From contig OZ022258.1 in the NCBI GenBank assembly GCA_963978905.1, forward strand, positions 24,990,716-25,054,715: a stretch of DNA of 64,000 nucleotides. The letters are read 5' to 3'. The first letter of the stretch is position 1, and each line of letters starts with the position of its first letter. The notes beneath the pieces are model-generated. The model was not told where the DNA came from and made no database searches. It saw nothing but the letters and a program-made list of their open reading frames with translations. Origin of the DNA: Trichostrongylus colubriformis (lineage: Eukaryota; Nematoda; Chromadorea; Rhabditida; Trichostrongylidae). Position numbers and translations under genes: made by a program. This document shows positions 59,401 to 64,000 of this stretch, in pieces.

Positions 59401-62400
59401 TGCCTACAAATTGTGGTGCCTTTGATCATTTGCATGGCCAATTTTGGGAGAAAAGAGTTTTATTTCAACTAAATTGCTTCGTACTGGGTTTGAGCATCAT
59501 AGATAGTTCGAATTTCCTTTCTGAGTGTTGTTCTCGGTACTTGAGTTCTGATGATTCTTCCCTCGAACACAGCAAATGACGAACAAATTGGCGGGATTGT
59601 GCCTTTTGAGTCTCAAATTGCTTCTCGTGGAGGGAGCCATTCTTGGTTTCCTCATAAATCTGACCGCCAAACGATTCAACTCGGTTTTTATGTATAAGGT
59701 TCTGATGAGGAACCTGCCGTAGTGTTTGAAAGTATGAAAAGTTACAGAAATTCAAGTTCGTATTCATTGCCCTGAGAAAAGCGTTGGCTACCGGTAGCTT
59801 TTTCGCTGCGTTTTCTGGGTTTTTCTGCTATCACGAGAGTGCTGATTTATGAGCACAACCTACGGTTTCGGACGGGCTTTGAACCTGCACATAAGCTTTT
59901 TGATATCGTGCTAATCTACTACACTACTGAAGTTCCATGCGCACAATATAATGGGCCGGTTGTCCCATACAGGCTTTGAAGGGTTGTGCTAGAGTCTGCT
60001 TTTCAGGCAGTTTTTCACTTTTACTTATTTCACAGGGCTGTTTTATTTCAGAACATTCCTCTGATGCGGGTTGTGATGTCAAAGAAGCAAACGAAGCGCA
60101 AAAATAACAAGGTGTTGAAAGAAGGCTGGGTTGTCCACTATACAAATCTGATGAACATGGTAAGTCCTTTCATATCATTGTCAGTGCAAAATTTGTGTCT
60201 ACAAATTTCACTGGATCTTTGAACATAAAGTTTTGCAGAGGAAAAAGCACTATTGGCGCTTGGATACAAAAAGTCTCGTTATGTACCAGGATGAGAGTTC
60301 GACGCGTTACTTCAAGGTCAGATACTACAAAACTTTTTTGATCTTTCTCAGGGAAAAATTCAGTTTTTTTTGCTTTTTCTGCATATTATTTGTAATTTCA
60401 ATGTTATACAACTTTGCAATCTTGTAATACACGGCATGTGAACAATACACTGCTAGTCATTTGCTAATAGATGGCGGAATGAGTCCCTGCTGTTTCATAA
60501 TTGTTTGATTACCATTTTTATGCAAAATCAATAAGGGCAATCGTTTTGAAGGACTCCAGCCCGTATACGAGTCTGTATTAACTTTATTCTGTTGTGTTTT
60601 TTCTCGAATACCTAATCCTAAAATGGAAATTCTGAACGATTCAAAACCACATACCTCGTCATCCGCCTTTCGCCTAGGACAAACAGATCTGATTTCGAAA
60701 CTTGAGAATTGTAAGGAGGCGATGGCGGCAATCGGATAGTTTCTCGGCTAGGTAAGCCACAAAATTATAAAGCTACGTCCCTGCGCTCACACACAGTAAC
60801 CTTTGTCGTCAATTTAAGTGTAAAAGCGCACCCGCTGTTATTTTATATCGCAGTACGCAGTCCAATTGATTCCTGAGCTACTCTTTTTGAGGTGAATACC
60901 CTTCAGCGTCCTTTTTCTATTTATTTCGACAGGCCTAAGGGCGATGGTGACGATGACATACATAGGATGTTTTACAAGAGATACATTAATGTATAGTGGA
61001 AGGCTGCACGAGAAAGCATAATAAACAAGCACAAAAGGGTGTTCGAAATTTCCGTAAATATCTGCCAATAAATGATATAAAAATGGAATTAGTCGATACT
61101 ATCAGTGGAGAGGAAGATTTTTCATCTCAAGTTGCTTCGGGGTAATAGTGACTCCATAATATTCATAAAAACAAAGACTCCTGTGGAGATCCGGTAAAAT
61201 GAATAAAAGTTTCGAATAGGATAGCCGCTCTATGAGTTGTTGAGCTATGTTGGCGGCACTCGCTTCGCTTGCTGGTGAGTACCCACTAGCACTTTGTAGC
61301 ACTGTGCAAAAACGTGAGAAAATGGCTTTTCAAAATTTGAGTGGACCACCTTGGGAAATTAGATGAGCTGATTCAAAAACAAAAGAGGTTAAGGGAAACG
61401 AATCGGTTATAGTAAAAAAAAAAAAAACGAAAAAAACGTGGATCCGCGTTTTCCGCGTTTTTTTTTTTAACTTAAGGCGGGTGTTGTAATTGAGAGAGGT
61501 TGTACAATAAATTCTTTTGGTTTTTATTCCCTTTGTTCCACATCAGTTCATCGTCTTTCAACAAAATGTTTACACTTATTCAATAGGACTTTTTTCGCTC
61601 CATTAAACTCTGCAAAATATTTACTTATTTTTTGCATTACTTTATTGTTTATTTTGAATGCTAAGAAATGAATATCCAGAGGCATAATCTGCACTTTCAA
61701 CACCTTTCGGTCTTCGCTTATGATCGAGGTTTTATAAAACAGTTCTGTTTGACCGAATAACCTTAATTACAACAGTCACCTTAATAACAACATTAAAACA
61801 GTAAAATATATAAACCAGTGATGTATCACACCCTCACATGATTTGAGATTGAGTGAGAAGGTCAGCTTTTTGGATCTCAATGATAAGCACAGAAAGTGAA
61901 GATCAGGCGAATGTAGGAAGTGAAGATTTCTGCTTCCTGTGCATTTCACTCTATCTCTCAGTTTCACAAATAATAAACTCGAATGATCCACAAATCAAAT
62001 AAAAGTATTTTGTAGAGTCGAAAAGCTTCTATCGAATGAATATATAAACTATATATGGCAGATAACAAGGAAGTTGTGAAAAAGAAAATTACGATCGAAC
62101 TCATTGTACAATTCACTACACTGACCGGAGCATGTCAGTGTCAGAATATGTGGACCACAACTTTTCAGATTTTCGCGGTTCTGAGCGGAACGTAGAATGC
62201 GTGGCGCATATCAATTGGGACTGATAAAAGATGAATGCCATATCCTTTAACCCGTTCATGGACGGCAAGTTGTAACTGCGAAGGCTACTTGAGATCAGCG
62301 CTAAGGCAAAGCAAGACCATCATCCCGTAGAATGCTTAACTGTGCTTGCTGCTAGTGGAAAATTGCGCTGCGCTGGGAAACGCTGGAACAAAAACGGTGC

Positions 62401-64000
62401 AATACAATGGAAGAACCACCATGTCATGTCGTTTTTAATGCTATCGATATATAGTCCTATTATGTTTAAACAGCTTAACTACCCTCTCTTCGGGTTTTGT
62501 GTCATTCCATAACTTTAATTCATTTTTTATCTGCCCACGGCCGCTCTCTCCTGGTTCCAGCATGTTGTGCCGCCTTTAATTTTTTTTAGCGCTGTCGCGA
62601 TCACCACAAAGACTTTATCATGAATGCTCTCTACAGTTGTGGCTGTAAGCATAAGAATACGGCTCAGATCCCTTGAAAGAGCTCGGACTATCAGAAAGGA
62701 AACTTACCGAATTTTTGGAAAGTTTTCTTTTTGATGATCCGAGCCCTTTCAAGGAATCCGAAACCTGTCCTCAGAGCTGAGATGCGATAACGTTTATTGT
62801 GTTGATGTTTGTCTTATGTCCAGCCTGCTGGCAAATTTCTCTCGGCATTATAGCTCATAGGACTTCTCCGTGTGATCCATTCTGGAGAAGAAATCGTGCT
62901 CCCGAGAAATCTTTATAGTATAAAGTCTGAACGAACAAATAGAGAAAGCGGAATTCCCAAAACTACTCTGCTTGCCGGTGCTTACCTGAGGCACCCTCGA
63001 GTTGATATTCGTGCCTGCATCTATTGCACTAAATAATTTTGCCTCGATATAGGCCAAAATAACTGTTCTGTAGAAGTTTATTACGTTTTATTCCAAATTG
63101 CTATTTCTGTGTCACACTTAGTGTTACCGTATACTGCAAGCATACTTTTCTGTTGCTCTTTTTTCTGTAAATTTTGCCATTTTGGCGTTACTGTAATAGA
63201 GATGCAGTATTTGAGACTGATAGTTGTCTTTCAAGGAAATTCCTCTGAACGAGGTTCTCGAACTGAAAACCGTGGACCACGACACTCTGAAACGAACGAA
63301 TACGCATTTCTTTGAAATTCGAACACAAGACTGCACTTACTACATTGGTGAGTAGCTTTATTCCTTGTTCTCATCTGCATCAGAAGTGACGGTACTTCAG
63401 TGGAGGTGGTAAGTATGCGATTGAAATATCTGTTCTTTCTCTTTGATAATATCCCTGGACCCTTTGCGAATGTTTGCGAATGGAACTGACCATGAAGTTC
63501 AACGAATTTTCAAAGTTTTTCTTTTCTAATTTTTATATTTCATGCTCACTGAAATCGTGATGATGCCCAAGTGTAGCTGTTTTACATGCCAATGTTTTTC
63601 ACACCTTGGATCTTCTGTTCTATTGCGCACACCTTAGAGTGTATTGAAACAAATAAATGAATAAATAAATAATTTTGATTGATTTGCTGAGAGAGTCACA
63701 GTGCTCTCTAATTAGGTATTCCACGTGATCTGAGATTTTGATGAAATATTTGAAAAAGGTAGGAGCTAGGGTTATGGTGATACTACATAATAGGCCTCTG
63801 TAATCAAAAGCCATGGAAATAATTTTTTCTGCATGATATCGCAACTAATCTCAAGAATTTTCATAGCATGAGTGGTCTACGACTGGAAAATCAGTGACTG
63901 ATGTCGCTCTTCATTTGTTTCAAAGGCACTGGGTGTGATAGTAGTTCAGATATCCGGAAATGGATTTGGGGCCATTAGGTGAGATAAAAGCTATCTATCC
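32335..64000 (+). CDS. dkf-2: Protein kinase D, N-terminal regulatory half (gene continues past the window)
   Basis: Protein kinase D is a Ser/Thr kinase activated by diacylglycerol and by PKC phosphorylation. In worms the family includes DKF-1 and DKF-2. Fourteen exons (103, 93, 139, 132, 134, 132, 87, 103, 102, 78, 146, 108, 78, 112 nt) join in phase to about 515 codons. By residue of this partial product: conserved N-terminal region 25-111; C1a zinc finger with H124, C137, C140, C154, C157, H162, C165, C173; Ser/Arg-rich linker about 174-244; PKD-typical WSGRPLWME block; C1b with H276, C289, C292, C306, C309, H314, C317, C325; acidic linker about 342-416; PH domain from about 430. Both C1 fingers keep every zinc ligand in H-X12-C-X2-C-X13-C-X2-C-X4-H-X2-C-X7-C spacing. 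The kinase domain is outside the window. The close match to vertebrate PKD favours DKF-2 over DKF-1 (inference). It is a predicted gene model without transcript evidence. Confidence 0.9.
33363..33455 (+). CDS. dkf-2: dkf-2 exon b
   Basis: TATTTCAG|TCT to ACT|GTAAGT, 31 codons, phase 0 at both ends. The product includes [17 protein letters not shown], matching the helix before the K-x-x-x-x-D-x-ILL-x-RHD stretch of PKDs. It is followed by the 12,012-bp intron that holds the Penelope-like insertion. Confidence 0.85.
36181..36610. mobile_element. TAAAG-ATCGTCC inverted-repeat element, full copy 1
   Basis: TAAAGAAATCGTCCACGGAA on the left matches the reverse complement of the right end (TTAAAGGAATCGTCCACGAA), and the arms continue in inverted match for about 110 bp through GTTACCCAT and CATGCAAAATTTCACGC. 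The pentamer GCTCT flanks both sides (36176-36180 and 36611-36615), a likely target-site duplication. The core contains GGCGGACGCGGT and TTACGTAACCTTCTGTTCCT. About 430 bp, non-coding. Confidence 0.8.
37604..37937. mobile_element. TAAAG-ATCGTCC inverted-repeat element, copy 2
   Basis: Ends CTCAAAGGAATCGTGCACAG and, in reverse complement, CTCAAAGGAATTGTGCACGG. It shares GCAAAGTTTCACGCGAAAAA, GTTTACGTAACTTTCT and GGCGGACGACGGGTGGGC with the 36181 and 53798 copies. It is shorter than copy 1 because the right arm is truncated internally. Confidence 0.75.
39670..39811 (+). repeat. Host repeat R4, left part (interrupted by the Penelope-like insertion)
   Basis: TCCTCTCTCACTTTGCGAGA, GATGATTT-CAATTGTCACCT, ACATCGAG and TTGATCTTTGAGT are shared nearly base for base with 49795-49935, which is an uninterrupted copy. 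The alignment stops at TGCTTATATCTTTA, where the insertion begins, and resumes after 40499. Confidence 0.75.
39866..39901 (-). ncRNA. Hammerhead-ribozyme-like motif, left arm
   Basis: Mirror image of the right-arm motif: GGCT, CTGAAGA, A, GGCC-ATTT-GGCC, GAAA, CGTC, AGCC on the minus strand. It is antisense to dkf-2, so it would only be made from a promoter in the other direction. The folding argument is the same as for the right-arm copy. Confidence 0.6.
40364..40399 (+). ncRNA. Hammerhead-ribozyme-like motif, right arm, sense to dkf-2
   Basis: Stem I GGCU (40364-40367) pairs with AGCC (40396-40399). CUGAAGA (40368-40374) fits the CUGANGA core. GGCC (40376-40379) and GGCC (40384-40387) form stem II around AUUU. 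GAAA (40388-40391) is the second core strand and the predicted cleavage is after GUC (40393-40395). Stem III is minimal, but ACGU is self-complementary, as in Penelope-type hammerheads thought to act as dimers. One unpaired A (40375) sits where a G-C pair is usual and may weaken activity. Confidence 0.65.
40499..40680 (+). repeat. Host repeat R4, right part
   Basis: It continues the match to 49950-50060 after the insertion: ACACAACTAGGCA corresponds to ACGCAAGTAGGCA, and TAGCTAAACACCTTGCCGATCACGC to TAGCTGAGCACCTTGCAGATCACGC. This shows that 39797 and 40499 were adjacent before the insertion. Confidence 0.65.
41035..41165 (+). repeat. TAAAG-ATCGTCC element, fragment
   Basis: TTCTGTTACGCATATAGTTATG, CTTACTAAGGACCGCATGCA and GCGGACGACGGGGTGGGG are collinear with the left arm and core of the 53798 copy. 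The outer end and the right arm are missing. Confidence 0.55.
41742..41965 (+). repeat. tRNA-derived SINE, copy 3 (best preserved)
   Basis: The A box TGGCGTAGTGG (41749-41759) fits TRGCNNAGYNGG. The B-box-like GCATCAAATCC starts exactly 44 bp later (41793), the spacing of a tRNA. The body runs through CCTCCGGTATAGGTGAACTGG to about 41965. A 24-bp unit (GCCCAGGGTGACTAAGTG and on) is duplicated in tandem at 41816-41839 and 41840-41863. Confidence 0.7.
44590..45035. repeat. Low-complexity CGCAAAATCG / CGATTTTGCG repeats with ATTT microsatellite between
   Basis: CGCGATTTTGCGGTTTTGCG near 44597-44616 is mirrored by CGCAAAATAGCAAAATCGCG, AACGCAGAATCGC and ACGCAAAATCG at 44974-45030. An ATTTATTTATTT run lies at about 44660-44695. 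The two flanks are inverted relative to each other, so this may be a degraded foldback element. Confidence 0.5.
45468..45606 (+). CDS. dkf-2: dkf-2 exon c
   Basis: TTTTGCAG|TAC to AGCT|GTTGGT. It encodes [19 protein letters not shown] and [20 protein letters not shown], matching the PKD D-KILL-FRHD and NILQLV blocks without gaps. The phase of the next exon and the equal length of the loop to human PKD require the donor after 45606, an unusual GTTGGT site. Confidence 0.85.
46320..47027. mobile_element. Tc1/mariner-type non-autonomous element
   Basis: The left end CTGGGGTGCCAAAAAGTGAT and the reverse complement of the right end CAGGGGGTGACAAAAAAGTA match, and both are flanked by TA (46318-46319, 47028-47029), the target of the Tc1/mariner superfamily. 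Length 708 bp. The internal 87-codon frame at 46389-46652 is not recognisable as transposase. It sits in dkf-2 intron c-d. Confidence 0.7.
48393..48524 (+). CDS. dkf-2: dkf-2 exon d: first half of C1a
   Basis: GTCTTCAG|CC to CAAG|GTGAGT. It encodes [19 protein letters not shown] and [13 protein letters not shown], supplying the first His and three Cys ligands of the diacylglycerol-binding C1a finger. Pro and Gly residues of the ligand groove (P-T-F and Q-G) are kept. Confidence 0.95.
49132..49268. mobile_element. Short inverted-repeat element, family AGTCCA, copy 3
   Basis: TACAGTCCATAGCACAGT opens and ATATGGACTA closes, with inverted arms and an interior CTGTAGGCCACGCCCTGC block shared with copies at 2438 and 27670. 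About 137 bp. Confidence 0.7.
49700..49805. repeat. TAAAG-ATCGTCC element, right-arm fragment
   Basis: TTTCTCGTGAAACCAGCACT, GGTAAGCAAATACAACGTGA, ATATATGGGTGACCAAGAAT and TTTCCGTGGGCATGATTCC are collinear with the right arm of the 36181 copy. The left arm is missing. Confidence 0.6.
49795..50085 (+). repeat. Host repeat R4, uninterrupted copy
   Basis: Reference for the empty site of the Penelope-like insertion. It contains TCCTCTCTCACTTTGCGAGA, then GGCACAATCTGCGAATAATC, ACGCAAGTAGGCA and GAGCACCTTGCAGATCACGC without interruption. Element type unknown. Confidence 0.65.
50945..51330 (-). repeat. Dispersed repeat family R1, copy 3 (reverse)
   Basis: On the minus strand: GGTGATGAAAATCGCAT, TTCGCGGCCGGCG, CACCGGCTAATGACGCAGAG, GAGAAGGAG and CGTCTTTTTATTTCG follow the order of the 14556 and 28150 copies. 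The 137-codon minus-strand frame here is repeat sequence, not a gene. Confidence 0.6.
53798..54145 (+). mobile_element. TAAAG-ATCGTCC element, right-truncated copy
   Basis: CTCAAAGAAATCGTCCACGA, TTTGTTACCCATACAATGATG, GGGCCGCATGCAAAGTTTCA and GGCGGACGACGGAGTGGGC are collinear with copy 1, which then stops near the block CTTTGTGGTGCTATGTCTCA. It ends only about 150 bp before dkf-2 exon e, close enough to supply part of the intron 3' region. Confidence 0.7.
54297..54430 (+). CDS. dkf-2: dkf-2 exon e: second half of C1a and Ser/Arg linker
   Basis: TTTTTCAG|GT to CGG|GTAATA. It encodes [17 protein letters not shown], completing C1a, then [16 protein letters not shown]. The linker has an R-x-R-R-P-S pattern like the 14-3-3-type sites between the C1 domains of vertebrate PKDs (function inferred). 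Confidence 0.95.
54572..54703 (+). CDS. dkf-2: dkf-2 exon f: inter-C1 linker
   Basis: GATTACAG|CAA to AAT|GTAGGG, 44 codons, phase 0 to 0. It encodes [18 protein letters not shown] and a Gly/Pro/Asp-rich end. This linker is poorly conserved in the family; support comes from phase, splice sites and the RRDS pattern. It could be alternatively used, since removing it keeps frame. Confidence 0.7.
55223..55309 (+). CDS. dkf-2: dkf-2 exon g: pre-C1b block
   Basis: CCGTTCAG|TTT to AAG|GTCAGT, 29 codons. [20 protein letters not shown] and TRVK match the strongly conserved CSWSGRP-WME stretch just before C1b in animal PKDs. Confidence 0.9.
55366..55468 (+). CDS. dkf-2: dkf-2 exon h: first half of C1b
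   Basis: CTGTTCAG|GTG to [29 protein letters not shown] and [12 protein letters not shown] supply H276, C289, C292 and C306. The 56-bp intron on its left is the shortest in the model. The donor is again the unusual GTTGGT. Confidence 0.95.
55699..55800 (+). CDS. dkf-2: dkf-2 exon i: second half of C1b
   Basis: ATTTTCAG|AT to GATG|GTGAGT. It encodes [19 protein letters not shown], the remaining zinc ligands, then a Ser/Asn/Asp linker. Phase 1 at both ends. Confidence 0.95.
56536..56613 (+). CDS. dkf-2: dkf-2 exon j: probable in-frame cassette exon
   Basis: A long pyrimidine tract and CTTCAAG precede 56536, and ACGG|GTAGCG follows 56613. 78 nt, phase 1 to 1, so including or skipping it keeps frame. 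It reads [14 protein letters not shown], then [11 protein letters not shown]. The donor is weak. Reading on past it meets a stop after TVFN, so missed splicing would truncate the protein after C1b. Confidence 0.55.
58491..58636 (+). CDS. dkf-2: dkf-2 exon k: acidic linker before PH
   Basis: GATTTAAG|GC to CAA|GTAAGG. It reads [19 protein letters not shown], then a Gly/Asn/Asp-rich [13 protein letters not shown]. The acidic stretch between C1b and PH is typical of PKDs though not conserved in sequence. Only this phase joins both neighbours without a stop. Confidence 0.75.
58637..60051 (+). other. dkf-2 intron k-l
   Basis: 1.4 kb with no repeat or gene recognised. The opposed open frames of 89-100 codons at 58854-59767 are unsupported. 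Confidence 0.5.
60052..60159 (+). CDS. dkf-2: dkf-2 exon l: start of PH domain
   Basis: TATTTCAG|AAC to ATG|GTAAGT, 36 codons. [17 protein letters not shown] is almost identical to the segment entering the PH domain of vertebrate PKDs, followed by [11 protein letters not shown], the first PH strand. Confidence 0.95.
60239..60316 (+). CDS. dkf-2: dkf-2 exon m: PH domain
   Basis: TTTTGCAG|AGG to AAG|GTCAGA, 26 codons. [19 protein letters not shown], then STRYFK matches PKD PH strands 2-4 (R-K-x-HYWRLD). Confidence 0.95.
60317..63235 (+). other. dkf-2 intron m-n, 2.9 kb
   Basis: A/T runs and a small palindrome around 61425-61470 (poly-A, GGATCCGCG, poly-T) and an imperfect hairpin at 62666-62757. 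No gene recognised. Confidence 0.5.
62666..62757. repeat. Intronic hairpin, arms about 38 bp
   Basis: CCCTTGAAAGAGCTCGGACT followed by ATCAGAAAGGAAACTT is mirrored by AGTTTTCTTTTTGATGATCC and GAGCCCTTTCAAGGAAT. A short loop separates the arms. It looks like a small foldback element or precursor-like hairpin; no evidence for a processed RNA. Confidence 0.55.
63236..63347 (+). CDS. dkf-2: dkf-2 exon n: PH domain, C-terminal part
   Basis: CTTTCAAG|GAA to [24 protein letters not shown] and [16 protein letters not shown] follow the E-I-PL-E-(V/I)-L and H-CFEI-T-YF-VG pattern of PKD PH domains. It ends in phase 1. The remaining PH helix (W-E-x-A-I) and the kinase domain are to the right. Confidence 0.95.
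63348..64000 (+). other. dkf-2 intron, possible next exon near 63926-63978
   Basis: AT-rich with an AATAAATA microsatellite at 63651-63672. A candidate exon lies between TTTCAAAG (63925) and TTAG|GTGAGA (63978). In the phase required by exon n it reads [17 protein letters not shown] and then TAG at the donor. In another frame it reads [10 protein letters not shown]. Neither is a convincing PKD match, so I leave it uncalled. Confidence 0.3.

Noticed and set aside
63926..63978. Next dkf-2 exon
   Set aside because: The only phase that fits exon n ends in a stop codon at the donor, and the residues do not match the PKD PH-domain helix.

Overview
This window looks like a gene-poor, transposon-rich piece of nuclear DNA from a nematode, most likely a clade V / strongylid (hookworm-like) worm. 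The reasons are short exons with TTTTCAG-type acceptors, large introns packed with small inverted-repeat elements, and a protein kinase D gene whose predicted residues match the animal PKD / C. elegans DKF-2 family block by block. The organism call is inference from style, not from a marker gene.

The one gene I can support is on the + strand and covers the right half, about 32.3 kb to beyond the window end. Fourteen exons (32335-63347, 1547 nt, about 515 codons) join in consistent phase. They encode the N-terminal conserved region, a complete C1a zinc finger, a Ser/Arg-rich linker, a complete C1b zinc finger, an acidic linker and most of a PH domain. The kinase domain must lie to the right of the window, and 5' exons upstream of 32335 were not found. 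Introns range from 56 bp to 12,012 bp.

Positions 1-32334 hold no gene I can recognise. They are a mosaic of short non-autonomous elements: a terminal-inverted-repeat element with 125-bp tandem units (1-837), a foldback mariner with two opposed transposase C-termini (22385-23086), a GC-rich inverted-repeat family (11391, 27021, 29003), a 150-bp family (2438, 27670, 49132), a perfect-TIR element (25284-25506), tRNA-derived SINEs (7733, 14984, 41742) and several dispersed repeat families shared with the dkf-2 introns.

The most interesting object is in the 12-kb second intron. A 687-bp insertion (39812-40498) has a 14-bp target-site duplication and two 297-bp arms, identical as far as I can read them, in inverted orientation around a 52-bp spacer, plus a 43-bp one-sided tail. 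Each arm carries a hammerhead-ribozyme-like motif (CUGAAGA core, GGCC/GGCC stem II, GAAAC-GUC, GGCU/AGCC stem I). This combination is the signature of Penelope-like retroelements. The right-arm ribozyme is in the sense orientation of the host gene, so it would be carried in the dkf-2 pre-mRNA.
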